Source: a virus
IMG/VR virus record: IMGVR_UViG_3300042484_000193
Span: 1-30,441 of that record
DNA: 30,441 bases
Strand: one strand, 5' to 3'
In this document: piece after piece, positions 1 to 8,539 of the stretch
Numbering within the stretch: position 1 is the stretch's first letter
Layout: every line of letters starts with the position of its first letter
The notes under the pieces: model-generated
What the model was told of the DNA's origin: nothing
What the model saw: only the letters and a program-made list of their open reading frames with translations
The model's database searches: none
Made by a program: the position numbers and the translations under genes

Positions 1-7
1 TAAGTTT

Positions 8-616
8 GTGCAAACACATTTAGAAGTTATAGAAACACCTCCTCCTGAAAGTAAATCCGGCGGAAGATTTATTGAAGGAGATAAAATACTCACAGTAAAA
101 TCAATGGGCCCGATCACTGGCCCATATGGTACTGCTGATAATACATATGCGACTGCTGATGCTGATCCTACACAGCCAGGGTTTACTGGAACTATAAGCA
201 CTGAAATGGATTGGCGCGCAGACTGCGATCCTGCATTCCAATATATAGTTAGATCAACTCCTAGAAGTTTTGGTTATGAAACTGGTTATCTATCAGGTGA
301 CGGCACAGCACCTAATGGTTTACCAAGCGGCGCTGGTATAGCGTTCCCGCAAAATCCACAAGTAGGTGATTACTTCTTACGCATTGATTATAGTCCACAA
401 ATTTTATATCGCTGGGACGGAAAATTGTGGATACGTATTTCTACTAATGTAAGAACAGAAACAGGTATGACCGCGACTGATAAATCACAGTTATCACAAT
501 TCATAAATAATGAGGCAGTAATTTATAGCAATAATGAAGAGAAGTTAATACCGTCTGCTCAACCATTATCAAGTATACTTGAGTTAGCACCAGATAACTT
601 ACCACCTAAACCATAA
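8..616 (+). CDS. Virion-type protein upstream of gp15, 5' end uncertain
   Basis: About 200 residues, with no membrane segment or signal peptide. The protein is rich in Gly, Pro, Tyr and Asp and has a Trp/Tyr-rich middle (LYRWDGKLWIRI, about residues 133-144) that looks like a beta-structured virion protein. The displayed start is a GTG at base 8, but the frame stays open to the left edge of the window, so the true start may lie outside it. The gene ends 9 bases before gp15 on the same strand, which suggests a head-to-tail connector or tail-assembly context. I recognise it only as the kind of conserved protein that sits beside gp15 in marine T4-like phages and cannot name a function. Confidence 0.7.
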   Translation: MQTHLEVIETPPPESKSGGRFIEGDKILTVKSMGPITGPYGTADNTYATADADPTQPGFTGTISTEMDWRADCDPAFQYIVRSTPRSFGYETGYLSGDGTAPNGLPSGAGIAFPQNPQVGDYFLRIDYSPQILYRWDGKLWIRISTNVRTETGMTATDKSQLSQFINNEAVIYSNNEEKLIPSAQPLSSILELAPDNLPPKP

Positions 617-625
617 GAGTGATTC

Positions 626-2002
626 ATGGCACAATTTTTTTACGATAATCAAATACGCAGATTCTTGATACAGTTTGCAAAAATCTTTAGTAACTGGTAT
701 GTAACTAAAGGTAAAGATCCTAATGGCAATGATATACTTGTTCGTGTACCTGTAATGTATGGTGATCAAAGCAGGCAAGTCTCAACAATAATTGCAAATA
801 ATAGTGCTAGCACATTACCTAGTGCGCCTATCATTACTTACTTTATTACTGGATTAGAATATGATCAACGTAGAACACAAGAGCCTTTCTTTGTTGACAG
901 GCTTAACGTAAGACAGAGACAGTATAATCAAGAAACACAGACATTTGAAGAAGTGCAAGGACAAGCATTTACGATTGAAAGATTAATGCCAGTTCCTTAT
1001 ACATTAAGAATGCAAGTAGATTTTTGGACTACAAACTATAATCAAAAATTAGAATTGATTGAGCAGTTAGGTACACTATTCAATCCTAGCCTTGAAATTC
1101 AAAGCACTGACAATTTCGTTGATTGGACTTCACTAACTGTAGTTTATCAAGATGGATTAACTTTTAGTTCACGTAGCATTCCGATCGGCAATAATAATCC
1201 TATTGATGTGATGAGTTGGAAATTTTATTTACCTATATGGATAAGCACAAGCAGCAAACTTAAAAAGATGGGTGTTGTTCACAAAATTATCGCAAGCATT
1301 TACAAAGGCAAGGCTTTACAAGATATACAAGATGAAGATTTATTATTAGGAACAAGACAAAAGATAACACCATATGGATATAAATTATTATTGATAGGTA
1401 ATAGATTACAGTTACTTCCTGCAAATGAAGCATTTAATCCATCTAACTCTACTTTAGAAGAACCTGTACCTCCTAATACTAATTTATATTGGACAAGTTT
1501 GTTGAACGTTTATGGCAAGTATAAACCAGGCATTAGTCAAATTTGGTTACAAAACCCTTACATGGAAGATGATATTGTAGGTACTATCGTACAAGATCCG
1601 TTAGATGATAGAATTTTAATATATGATATTGACCAAGATACATTACCACAAAACACCCTTGATCCTGTAGATGCTGTGATTAATCCAATCACACAAGGTC
1701 CAAATTTCGGTTTGCCAGGACCTATCAATGGGCGCAGATATTTAATTGTTGAAGATATAGGTAGCGAAGGTAGCCCAACTGCTGCATGGGGCGATTTAGT
1801 AGCAAGCGCAAACGATATTATCCAATTTAGTTCAGCGACCATGTCATGGTCCGTATCTTTTGATGCAAGCGAATCAACAACCGTACAGTATGTGACCAAT
1901 CTGACGACTAATATACAATACCGATATGTACAACAAGAAGGGCAATGGATGAAATCTTATGAAGGTTGGTACGATCAGGGCGACTATAGTATTGTACTTT
2001 AA
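626..2002 (+). CDS. 15: Tail sheath stabiliser/completion protein, gp15-like, with C-terminal extension
   Basis: The N-terminal part (about residues 1-265) has the pattern of T4-superfamily gp15: FFYDNQIRRFLIQFAKIFSNW at the start, a VPVMYGD segment, ITYFITGLEYD near residue 70, and MPVPYTLRMQVDFWTTNYNQ near residue 125. In T4, gp15 (272 residues) caps the tail tube and sheath and links the tail to the head. This protein has 458 residues. The extra C-terminal portion, from about residue 290, is beta-rich and ends in a Trp/Tyr-rich segment (residues 440-458), so it looks like an added domain. The ATG at 626 follows the previous stop by 9 bases with only a weak purine stretch before it. The fold assignment is by pattern recognition and moderately strong; the role of the extension is unknown. 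Confidence 0.75.
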   Translation: MAQFFYDNQIRRFLIQFAKIFSNWYVTKGKDPNGNDILVRVPVMYGDQSRQVSTIIANNSASTLPSAPIITYFITGLEYDQRRTQEPFFVDRLNVRQRQYNQETQTFEEVQGQAFTIERLMPVPYTLRMQVDFWTTNYNQKLELIEQLGTLFNPSLEIQSTDNFVDWTSLTVVYQDGLTFSSRSIPIGNNNPIDVMSWKFYLPIWISTSSKLKKMGVVHKIIASIYKGKALQDIQDEDLLLGTRQKITPYGYKLLLIGNRLQLLPANEAFNPSNSTLEEPVPPNTNLYWTSLLNVYGKYKPGISQIWLQNPYMEDDIVGTIVQDPLDDRILIYDIDQDTLPQNTLDPVDAVINPITQGPNFGLPGPINGRRYLIVEDIGSEGSPTAAWGDLVASANDIIQFSSATMSWSVSFDASESTTVQYVTNLTTNIQYRYVQQEGQWMKSYEGWYDQGDYSIVL

Positions 2003-2026
2003 TTTCACAACTGTTAAAATTATTGA

Positions 2027-2428
2027 ATGAAAAATATTTCCGCAGGACTTTTCTTCTATTGTAAATCTACTGCGCGGTTTTTATATCTACTAAGATCAGA
2101 TGCAAACTATTCTTGGGGAGTGCCCGGGGGAAAAATAGAAAAAAATGAAACGTTATTAGAGGGTTTAGAGCGTGAATGCTTTGAAGAAATTGGATATTTC
2201 CCACAAGATGCAAAATTAATACCAATCCAAAAGTTTGTCAATAATAATTTTACGTATCATACCTTTTTCTGCGCCGTAGATGAGGAATTTGTTCCTAATT
2301 TAAATGATGAACATGTAGGTTATGCTTGGATAGGAGATGGGCAACATCCTAAACCCATGCATCCCGGACTGTTTAGCACTATCAATATAGACATCGTTAA
2401 AGAAAAACTAGCAACTCTCACAAAATAA
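2027..2428 (+). CDS. Nudix hydrolase
   Basis: A complete Nudix box (GX5EX7REUXEEXGU) runs from residue 35 to 57: G35, E41, R49-E50, E53-E54, G56. In this family these residues bind the divalent metals that drive cleavage of nucleoside diphosphates linked to another group (X). The length of 133 residues is normal for a single-domain MutT-like enzyme. The substrate cannot be told from sequence; nucleotide-pool cleaning or mRNA-cap-type hydrolysis, as in T4 NudE, are both possible. The gene lies 24 bases after gp15 on the plus strand. It is the last gene before a bidirectional terminator, so it is probably cotranscribed with the tail gene. No strong ribosome-binding site is visible. Confidence 0.9.
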   Translation: MKNISAGLFFYCKSTARFLYLLRSDANYSWGVPGGKIEKNETLLEGLERECFEEIGYFPQDAKLIPIQKFVNNNFTYHTFFCAVDEEFVPNLNDEHVGYAWIGDGQHPKPMHPGLFSTINIDIVKEKLATLTK

Positions 2429-2453
2429 AAACGGGGCATAAAGCCCCGTTTTT
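2427..2453. terminator. Bidirectional Rho-independent terminator
   Basis: An 11-bp perfect stem (AAAAACGGGGC pairing with GCCCCGTTTTT) has a 5-base loop, ATAAA. The A-run on one arm and T-run on the other let it act in both directions. It separates the convergent Nudix gene (plus) and the small membrane protein gene (minus), exactly where a shared terminator is needed. Confidence 0.9.
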
Positions 2454-2473
2454 ACTAGTCATATTGACTATTA

Positions 2474-2788
2474 TCAACTTGTTAGAAACATTTGAACTGC
2501 CTCAACACCTGTAGCGCCCAGTATTGCTGCTGCGCCCATTAGCATCCATTTTATCTTTTCAATACTAGATACTTTGTCTGCTAATTCTTCATGTTGTTTG
2601 GTTTGACCTTCTTGGAATTCTTTTAAAAATTCTCTAGTCTCAGCCATATTACGATCCAAACAATCATGCAGGTCTTTTACATCAGTTTTAAGTTCATCAA
2701 CCTTGTCATGAAGGTTACGAACTTCTAACTGCAACACTGCTACATCTGTAACAGTTTGTTCAAATTTCTTTCTAACTGCTGCTGGCAT
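2474..2788 (-). CDS. Small coiled-coil protein with C-terminal membrane segment
   Basis: 104 residues. Residues about 10-75 form heptad-like, charged coiled coil (VRNLHDKVDELKTDVKDLHD). A single hydrophobic stretch (IKWMLMGAAAILGATGVEAV, about 79-98) sits near the C-terminus. This layout, a cytoplasmic coiled coil followed by one membrane helix, resembles XhlA-type phage proteins that cooperate with holins, but that is a resemblance of architecture only. The start has a GGAA-type Shine-Dalgarno about 9 bases upstream. It lies 13 bases downstream of the large repeat protein and is the last gene of the late-type operon before the terminator. A lysis accessory or a tail-associated membrane protein are both possible. 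Confidence 0.6.
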   Translation of the reverse strand: MPAAVRKKFEQTVTDVAVLQLEVRNLHDKVDELKTDVKDLHDCLDRNMAETREFLKEFQEGQTKQHEELADKVSSIEKIKWMLMGAAAILGATGVEAVQMFLTS

Positions 2789-2801
2789 TTTCTATTTCCT
2801 A

Positions 2802-4169
2802 TTAACTGTTTGTAATAGTTACTACAGGTGGTAGAGATGCCTGTGCGTTCGCAACGATTGCTGAGTTGAATGATGCGATTACATCAGGATTTACATTTGC
2901 AAGAACTGCTGTACCTGAACCTGAACCAGAACCTGTTGCAGTAAATGTAATACCAGTCATATTAGCAAATGCACCAACTGCTGTCCAGTTAGTGTTACCT
3001 GCGTTATAGATGGTATATACTGTACCTGCTACTAATGATGCTGCTGCTACTTGTGCTGGGAACACCTCTGAATTATAATCATTCAATGATGAAACCTTAC
3101 TTGTTGCTGTGTTGGCATAAGTTGCTGTAATAGTCATTGTGTTTGGAGTCAACGCTGTATTGGCAACGTTAGCAGTGAAACATTGTGCTGTTAGACCAGT
3201 TGTTGCACCTGTTACTAAGTACTTTGTCTTGCCCTTCTGACGAACAATGAAACCTGCTTCTGGAGTTGCATATACATATGCTGAACCAGCGAGGTTAGCA
3301 CTTGCATCATTAGTTAGAAGTGTAGTATCTTGTAGCGCATTAGGTGTACCTGTTGCATCTGACAAGTCAACTTCTGCACCACCAACTGTTGTAGAAACAG
3401 TAAATGCAGATGTGTTAGCAATTGACAATACGAAATAAGTAGTTCCTGTAACTAGACCACCTAAGTTAGCGTCAAATGTAACTGGTAGATTTTCAAACAA
3501 TGTTTGTGCGTTGCCAGTTGTTCTGACGAAGTTGCCAGTGTTTTTAGTGTTCGCAACTGCTACAGATGTTACACCAGTTGCAGTATCAACATAACCTAAA
3601 GTTACTAAAGAACCTGATGAGGTGACATATTGAATAACTGAATCGGCTGCAATGTTGGCTAAATCAGTACCTGCTCCACCGACAACGTTACTTGCGTCAG
3701 AAGCATAAAGTGTACCTGTACCATTTTGACCAATTGCTACGTTAGAAAGAACTTGACTACCGTAGATTGCAGTGTTACCACCAACTACACCATATGTGTT
3801 AGCGTTAGTTGCTGGATATCCTGCACCGCCGATTGGATTGTTGAAATATGCATCAACAACACCGACTGATAGTGCTACAGATTGTGCAGCAGTGGTACCT
3901 AAGTTGAACTTAGTGTATGTTGGGTTTGCTGATAGTTCTGTTGCTGAAACAGTAAATGTGCTGTTATTACCTGCGTTCAATACTTGTAATATCCAGTATG
4001 TTGTACCGGCTAATAGATTACCTACGTTACTTGCTGGAATGAATGGCATGCCGGCAATGATACCTAGGTTAGTAAAGTTTGCGTTTGTTGTAACTACTTC
4101 AGTAGTTCCGTTTGTAGCAGTTAATGTAACAACTGCTTGGGCTTTTGCGATTTTAAGTGGACGACCCAT
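2802..4169 (-). CDS. Repeat-rich virion/fibre protein
   Basis: About 455 residues, low in charge and very rich in Thr, Ala, Asn, Val and Gly. It is built from recurring beta modules: GTTYWILQV followed by STFTVS near residues 55-75, GTTYFVLSI followed by SAFTVS about 190 residues later, and GTVYTIYNAG...GITFTATGSGSG near the C-terminus. Such modules are common in marine T4-like structural proteins and suggest a surface fibre or capsid decoration. The start is placed at the ATG at 4169 (MGRPLKIAK) because GGAG lies 7 bases upstream. An upstream in-frame start at 4250 would add 27 residues encoded by a GC-rich leader that looks untranslated. A late-promoter octamer lies about 86 bases upstream. 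Confidence 0.75.
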   Translation of the reverse strand: MGRPLKIAKAQAVVTLTATNGTTEVVTTNANFTNLGIIAGMPFIPASNVGNLLAGTTYWILQVLNAGNNSTFTVSATELSANPTYTKFNLGTTAAQSVALSVGVVDAYFNNPIGGAGYPATNANTYGVVGGNTAIYGSQVLSNVAIGQNGTGTLYASDASNVVGGAGTDLANIAADSVIQYVTSSGSLVTLGYVDTATGVTSVAVANTKNTGNFVRTTGNAQTLFENLPVTFDANLGGLVTGTTYFVLSIANTSAFTVSTTVGGAEVDLSDATGTPNALQDTTLLTNDASANLAGSAYVYATPEAGFIVRQKGKTKYLVTGATTGLTAQCFTANVANTALTPNTMTITATYANTATSKVSSLNDYNSEVFPAQVAAASLVAGTVYTIYNAGNTNWTAVGAFANMTGITFTATGSGSGSGTAVLANVNPDVIASFNSAIVANAQASLPPVVTITNS

Positions 4170-4254
4170 TGTTTTATCTCCTATAATGCCGGGTTCTAGC
4201 CGGTACGCGGCGGGGACCGCATAAGTCCATAACAACAACGTCATGAACATACTA

Positions 4255-4262
4255 TATTTATC
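4255..4262 (-). promoter_or_regulatory. T4-type late promoter octamer (GATAAATA)
   Basis: Reading minus, GATAAATA matches the T4 late -10 element TATAAATA at seven of eight positions. It would give an mRNA leader of about 80 bases before the ATG at 4169. That leader contains a GC-rich stretch (about 4196-4222) unlike its surroundings. Confidence 0.55.
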
Positions 4263-4289
4263 AAAAAATACTATTTTATTGCGTGATTA

Positions 4290-4844
4290 TTATGTAGTTG
4301 GTCCACCAGCTGCTGGAGTTGCTAGAACGCCAGTCGTGCCAGTGTTAGGATGAGGAGCACCCATTTCAGTAATACTGAATGGTTCTGCATTACCGCCAAC
4401 GTCTAAGAATGATACTACATTACCTTGACCCACGATGATACTATTTTGAACAGTATTTGCAGGAATGATTGTTGAGTTAGCATCTGCTACAGTATATGGG
4501 ATACCGTATGGATTATATCGTGCAGTACCACCTGATATTGCTACTGCGGCGTTAGCAGTCAATGTTAGACTTGTATTGTTAGCAATAGATTTTACAATGC
4601 CTACGGTACTACCTGCTGTATTTCCTATCCAAGCACCTACGTTCAACTGTGATAAAAATAATGTGCCTGATCCAGTTACTACATTACTGTTCGTAGCACA
4701 AGTTACAGTACCAGTTAACGCAACATTGGGGAAACTGGTAGTATATTGAATTGGTGAAGCCGTAGTCGCAATTCTGACTTTATCAGTTGCTATGTTTGCT
4801 GATGCTGTTGCTGAACCACTCGCTGTATATACGTATGATGCCAT
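4290..4844 (-). CDS. Virion-type beta-rich protein
   Basis: 184 residues, almost free of Lys, Glu and Cys, and rich in Thr, Ala, Ser, Asn and Val. The central module (VTGSGTLFLSQLNVGAWI then SLTLTANAAVAI, about residues 56-105) is of the kind found repeatedly in tail-fibre and capsid-decoration proteins of marine T4-like phages. The C-terminal 20 residues are Gly/Pro/Thr-rich and look unstructured. A weak Shine-Dalgarno (AGGATT) and a GATAAATA octamer lie directly upstream, so late expression is expected. The specific role is unknown. It is probably displayed together with the neighbouring fibre-like proteins. Confidence 0.7.
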   Translation of the reverse strand: MASYVYTASGSATASANIATDKVRIATTASPIQYTTSFPNVALTGTVTCATNSNVVTGSGTLFLSQLNVGAWIGNTAGSTVGIVKSIANNTSLTLTANAAVAISGGTARYNPYGIPYTVADANSTIIPANTVQNSIIVGQGNVVSFLDVGGNAEPFSITEMGAPHPNTGTTGVLATPAAGGPTT

Positions 4845-4862
4845 TGTTTTAATCCTGTGTTG

Positions 4863-4870
4863 TATTTATC
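4863..4870 (-). promoter_or_regulatory. T4-type late promoter octamer (GATAAATA)
   Basis: Minus-strand GATAAATA lies 18 bases before the ATG at 4844, in the gap between two virion-type genes. Its spacing fits a late transcript with a short leader containing the AGGATT ribosome-binding site. Confidence 0.6.
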
Positions 4871-6655
4871 TTATAATCTACCGACCATGACTTCGATCAT
4901 ACCTTCGTCACCGTCAAATTTATTTTCTATTGCTTTGCCTATCACTGTACCTATTTTAGGATCAATGATGCTTGCTTTTGCAATACCGTTACCTGCACTT
5001 ATTAGCATGTCACCTTTAAGCACTGTTCCTATTACCTTTACTTTAACTCGTCCTATTAAAGCAACGATGACCGGATGTTGTGCTTGTATATCTCCATTCA
5101 TCACATAAGCAGGATCACTAGATACTACTCCTGCAATTTTATTAGTTTCTTCTTTTGCAATAGTAACTTCCTTATCACCGCCAAATTGTAAAACAGTTCC
5201 CGGTGTGTACATTTTATCAGCAGCATAATATTCGGCTAAGTCAGCATATGTAGATTGTAATTTAGAACCAACAGATAAAGACCAATTGCCTGTCATAGTT
5301 CCTGCTGTGCCAACTGCGCCTGTAGTTAGAGTCGTCATTACGGCATTTAAAACACCTGTAGTTTTATTGAATGTTAGGTTAGCATCACCGCCGAATACTG
5401 AACCACCATCATTGAATTGTACATAAGTGTTGGCACCACCGGGGCTACCATTACCATTCACGCCGCCTGCGATCACAGAGCAATTTCCTGCTATCGCACT
5501 ACTCCAAGTCAATGTCAAACTATTAGCATTAGTATATGTCACCGAAGGAAAATCATAACGTCCATAATAGGAATTACCACTAGTATCAACTGGGTTGACG
5601 TTTACATAAAGTGTGTTTAAATTATGATTTATTACCCAGGTTGTACTTGCTGACGATTGAGTATGTAGGTAATAGCCACCACCACTTACTCCTCCTCCTG
5701 CACCCCAATATACTGTGCCGTTTCCATAAGTGGTCAAGACTTGTCCGCTTGTGCCACCTGTGATAGTAACATTTCCTACAGCACCTAAGTTTGCTTTAGT
5801 AGATACAACTAAGTTTGAGATATTCGCATTGCCAGATACTGTTAAATTATTACCTATAATTACATTACCAGGATCTATTGTAAGATTATTTGTAGTTTTG
5901 TTGAATGTGAAATTTGCACTGGCATCTAACAAATTGTTTGTGTTAAATTGAACACTAGTGGTGACCCCTGCAGCATTTGCTGAACCTTCGCTACCGGCTG
6001 GAGCGCAAACAAATTTACCACCAGAAACATATGCTGAGAAACTACTTGTGTTTACTGGAATAGTTAAATTTATATCAGAGTATAATCTAAAAGTAGTTGA
6101 TGTAACATTGCCTATATAGTAAGAATTACTATTCAGTTGTATCATGCCGACAACACCTGTAATAGTTACTGATGAACTATTAGGAAGGTAAAATGGTTCA
6201 GTTGTTGTAACTACACCATGATTAGCCTGTGTCACATTTTGAATGTTACCTATAACTACGCCATTAGGACTCCAGTTTAAGTTACCAGTTCCATCTGTAG
6301 TCAAGACATAACCAATGGTACCGCCATCAATTCTGACGTTGCTTACATCACCTAATGTGATTAAACCGCCAGCGGCGCCGCCGCGATTTACCCAATTATC
6401 CCCGTCAAATACTAATAATTCTCCGTCGGCAACACTACTGCTTATATCTAAATTACCGTAGCCGCCGTCTATCTGGCTAAAAGAAATATTAGAATATGCT
6501 GTTAAGATTTCAACATTCTCAGGAATGCCTGTTGTTTTACCTATAAAAAGACGACTTGCATCGCTGGCAAAACCAAATTCTGCTTGATCTAATTGTGGGA
6601 GATCGACTAAATCACCTGATCTCTGTAAAATTTTGGAAATCTGAATTATAGACAT
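4871..6655 (-). CDS. Tail-fibre-like structural protein
   Basis: 594 residues in three parts. Residues 1-45 (ILQRSGDLVDLPQLDQAEFGF then RLFIGKT) resemble the short N-terminal domain that attaches many phage fibres and receptor-binding proteins. The middle has repeated FNKTT-containing segments (TNNLTID, TGVLNAV) and Gly/Asn-rich strands. The C-terminal 135 residues are a distinct domain (STYADLAEYYAAD, then PGTVLQFGG, VAGVVSSDPAYVMN, GRVKVKV) that I have seen at the end of marine phage fibre proteins. There it may be a trimerisation or processing domain. A perfect TATAAATA late box lies 25 bases upstream of the ATG. The likely role is host-surface binding or a virion fibre. No collagen repeats or peptidase S74 signature are visible. 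Confidence 0.75.
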   Translation of the reverse strand: MSIIQISKILQRSGDLVDLPQLDQAEFGFASDASRLFIGKTTGIPENVEILTAYSNISFSQIDGGYGNLDISSSVADGELLVFDGDNWVNRGGAAGGLITLGDVSNVRIDGGTIGYVLTTDGTGNLNWSPNGVVIGNIQNVTQANHGVVTTTEPFYLPNSSSVTITGVVGMIQLNSNSYYIGNVTSTTFRLYSDINLTIPVNTSSFSAYVSGGKFVCAPAGSEGSANAAGVTTSVQFNTNNLLDASANFTFNKTTNNLTIDPGNVIIGNNLTVSGNANISNLVVSTKANLGAVGNVTITGGTSGQVLTTYGNGTVYWGAGGGVSGGGYYLHTQSSASTTWVINHNLNTLYVNVNPVDTSGNSYYGRYDFPSVTYTNANSLTLTWSSAIAGNCSVIAGGVNGNGSPGGANTYVQFNDGGSVFGGDANLTFNKTTGVLNAVMTTLTTGAVGTAGTMTGNWSLSVGSKLQSTYADLAEYYAADKMYTPGTVLQFGGDKEVTIAKEETNKIAGVVSSDPAYVMNGDIQAQHPVIVALIGRVKVKVIGTVLKGDMLISAGNGIAKASIIDPKIGTVIGKAIENKFDGDEGMIEVMVGRL

Positions 6656-6680
6656 AGTTATAATATACCGGTATTACAAC

Positions 6681-6688
6681 TATTTATA
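6681..6688 (-). promoter_or_regulatory. T4-type late promoter, perfect TATAAATA
   Basis: The minus strand reads TATAAATA, identical to the T4 late consensus, 25 bases upstream of the fibre-like gene. It is the best match in the window and anchors the interpretation of the other octamers. Confidence 0.75.
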
Positions 6689-6699
6689 CTAAATTACCC

Positions 6700-7389
6700 C
6701 TATAGAAATGTGGAGTAATACTGTTCTAAACGTTTGAACCATAGATCAGAATAACGGTCAAACTCTACTCCTTCAATCAAAAACTCTTGATATTTCTTAT
6801 CAGCACTACACATAAAAATGACACCTTTACGTATCTTTGTTCCGTAAATCTCATTATGAGCATTAGCATAGGCTGCTAATTGTAAGAAATAGTCATCAAT
6901 CCACTCACGCTTTTTAGGCTTATTTGTCTGCTTATGATCCATGATAGCATCTGAACCGTCATGCACACCCACGAGGTCGGTGGTTCCTGCATAAACTTCA
7001 GGAAAGTATAGACTGACTTCAGTACCCCAAAACTCTTGGCAATTGTTAAGACCTTTATTGATTATTTCTTCAGCCATGTCACGGCTCTGAATACTATAAG
7101 GGTTTTTTCCTGGATCTCCTGCTATACCTGTCTTTACAAAATTCTCAAGAAACTTGTGCATACGTGTACCGCGGCCAGCGGCTTCGGTAGTAATTTCCTT
7201 AGCCTTTTGCTCTCCTACACGCTTACGCCATTCACGTAGTGCTTGCTTCGCTTCTTCTGGTTTAGTGGCTTCTAGTATTGTGGTGACACTGGGAACTGCA
7301 AATCCATCTGGAGTTACATACTTTCTTGAGCCGTTTAAATTTGTTTTTTCTAGTACTGTGTAATTAAACTTCGTCGGTATATATTTCAT
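6700..7389 (-). CDS. PD-(D/E)XK exonuclease (RecB/Cas4-like fold)
   Basis: 229 residues with the motif order of the RecB-type nuclease family: GRGTRMH (72-78, the family's GTxxH helix), E124 in a hydrophobic strand, D138 (AGTTDLVG), D151-x-K153 (IMDHKQT) and Q170xxxY174 (QLAAYA). D138, D151 and K153 are the expected metal-binding and catalytic residues. The likely activity is degradation or end-processing of double-stranded DNA, for recombination or host-DNA breakdown. Only two cysteines are present, so the four-Cys Fe-S cluster of Cas4/AddB is absent. It starts 2 bases after the SGNH-like gene stop and ends a late-type operon of five genes. It is longer than a lambda-type minimal nuclease core and lacks a helicase domain. 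Confidence 0.85.
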   Translation of the reverse strand: MKYIPTKFNYTVLEKTNLNGSRKYVTPDGFAVPSVTTILEATKPEEAKQALREWRKRVGEQKAKEITTEAAGRGTRMHKFLENFVKTGIAGDPGKNPYSIQSRDMAEEIINKGLNNCQEFWGTEVSLYFPEVYAGTTDLVGVHDGSDAIMDHKQTNKPKKREWIDDYFLQLAAYANAHNEIYGTKIRKGVIFMCSADKKYQEFLIEGVEFDRYSDLWFKRLEQYYSTFL

Positions 7390-7391
7390 AG

Positions 7392-8222
7392 TTATAAATC
7401 ATAATCTTTCGCATAGTGTAGATTCATTTGGTAGCGGAACCATTTGTTATCACTTCTAAACCGCCTCAAGAAACTTGTAGGAAAATCTTTAAGTGTTAAA
7501 AAGTCTGCATCAGTTTTAACTTTGATATCAGTATATTTTTCTATAATTTTGTTATAGACAAAATCTGCTAAAGCGACCTGTGCTTCGGGACCGTCATGAC
7601 TTCCATCTTTAGCCTTAGGATATATATTACCGTCTGAAAATCTACTAAGTTGTCCTAGTTGAAAAGGATCATGATTAACATAATTATATAATTCACTAAA
7701 CCTACTTGTCATAAATTGATGTATTTTTGAATCATTATCGGGCATGTAATCTCCAATAAAATAAGGGTTATTATGAGCCTTAAACAAATTGATCAAAGAA
7801 GCCCATAATCTATATTTTCTTTCTTGTGAGAAACACATGCCTGTTTCATCCATCTGTGAGTATAAGGCTTTGCTTAAAGGATCATTTTCATCATATGCTG
7901 CCAAATACATATAATCATTTATTTTTTCAGAATTAGTCGCATTATGAGGATATTCGGCATAGTATTCTTCTCGCCTCATAGCCTGACTCATCGCAATGAT
8001 ATATAGGGGCTTGCAATTACGATTAAAATTCTTATAAAAATAATTATAGGTTCTTCTTACGATGCCATCATTGCTTGAGCCAGGATCTCCTAAGTTTACG
8101 ATAGGTACGCCCAATTTGTCTGCAAGTAATCTAGGCCATCCTTGAACAGGAGGGTCATAAAGACCCTGACAATAAGTATAACTACAGCCATTTGTAACAA
8201 GATGTGATATTTCTAAGGTCAT
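7392..8222 (-). CDS. SGNH/GDSL-like hydrolase
   Basis: 276 residues from the ATG at 8222, which overlaps the previous stop as ATGA. Upstream in-frame codons to 8249 are less likely. The N-terminal TNGCSYTYC (10-18) carries the expected nucleophile region (Ser14 after Gly-Cys). GSSNDGI (48-54) supplies the Gly/Asn oxyanion-hole block, and DGSH (206-209) is the C-terminal Asp-xx-His dyad of the SGNH fold. These enzymes hydrolyse esters, for example acetyl groups on polysaccharides. No signal peptide is present. A role in modifying surface glycans or a virion-linked esterase is inference. Its place between an Fe-S carrier and a nuclease gives no pathway clue. Confidence 0.7.
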   Translation of the reverse strand: MTLEISHLVTNGCSYTYCQGLYDPPVQGWPRLLADKLGVPIVNLGDPGSSNDGIVRRTYNYFYKNFNRNCKPLYIIAMSQAMRREEYYAEYPHNATNSEKINDYMYLAAYDENDPLSKALYSQMDETGMCFSQERKYRLWASLINLFKAHNNPYFIGDYMPDNDSKIHQFMTSRFSELYNYVNHDPFQLGQLSRFSDGNIYPKAKDGSHDGPEAQVALADFVYNKIIEKYTDIKVKTDADFLTLKDFPTSFLRRFRSDNKWFRYQMNLHYAKDYDL

Positions 8223-8539
8223 ATAGTAAAACTTTCTCCACACCCACAACGTCCTGTTTCATTTGGATTTATAAATTCAAATTTTTCATTTAGTCCCTGC
8301 TTTATATAATCAATTGTCATACCATTTAAATATTTAAATGCTTCTTCTGTTACATAGACATAAAGATCATCTTTTATAACAAGGTAATCATTTTGATTCC
8401 ACTTATCGGCAAAGTCTAGAGTATATGAGTAACCAGAACAACCTGTTTCTTTGACGCCTACAAGTATCCCTATACCTTTACCGCGCTGTTGTAGTTGTTC
8501 TTTAAATCTTTGTTTGGCTCGTTCAGTAAGACTAATCAT
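8219..8539 (-). CDS. A-type Fe-S cluster carrier (IscA/SufA/HesB-like)
   Basis: 106 residues, the typical length of the family. The three conserved cysteines that hold the cluster are present: C34 in TGCSGYSY and C98 and C100 in the terminal CGCGESF. In bacteria these proteins receive Fe-S clusters from the scaffold and hand them to target enzymes. A phage copy would help mature Fe-S proteins during infection. The gene is translationally coupled (ATGA) to the SGNH-like gene. The upstream gap of 35 bases to the 110-residue protein holds no clear Shine-Dalgarno. The family assignment is firm; the phage target is unknown. Confidence 0.92.
   Translation of the reverse strand: MISLTERAKQRFKEQLQQRGKGIGILVGVKETGCSGYSYTLDFADKWNQNDYLVIKDDLYVYVTEEAFKYLNGMTIDYIKQGLNEKFEFINPNETGRCGCGESFTI

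Noticed and set aside
1558-1899. 113-residue minus-strand frame inside gp15
   Set aside because: Runs against a continuous gp15 frame and has no supporting features.
3772-4224. 150-residue plus-strand open frame opposite the repeat-rich virion gene
   Set aside because: Complement of a Thr/Ala/Val-rich coding sequence, with no start signals. The minus gene has a strong Shine-Dalgarno and a late box.
4871-6655. Diversity-generating retroelement target, suggested by the Mtd-like N-terminal pattern
   Set aside because: No reverse transcriptase or template repeat is visible anywhere in the window; the short N-terminal motif is common in ordinary fibre proteins.
6700-8539. Fe-S cluster nuclease matured by the neighbouring carrier
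   Set aside because: The nuclease has only two cysteines, so the four-Cys cluster of Cas4/AddB-type enzymes cannot form.
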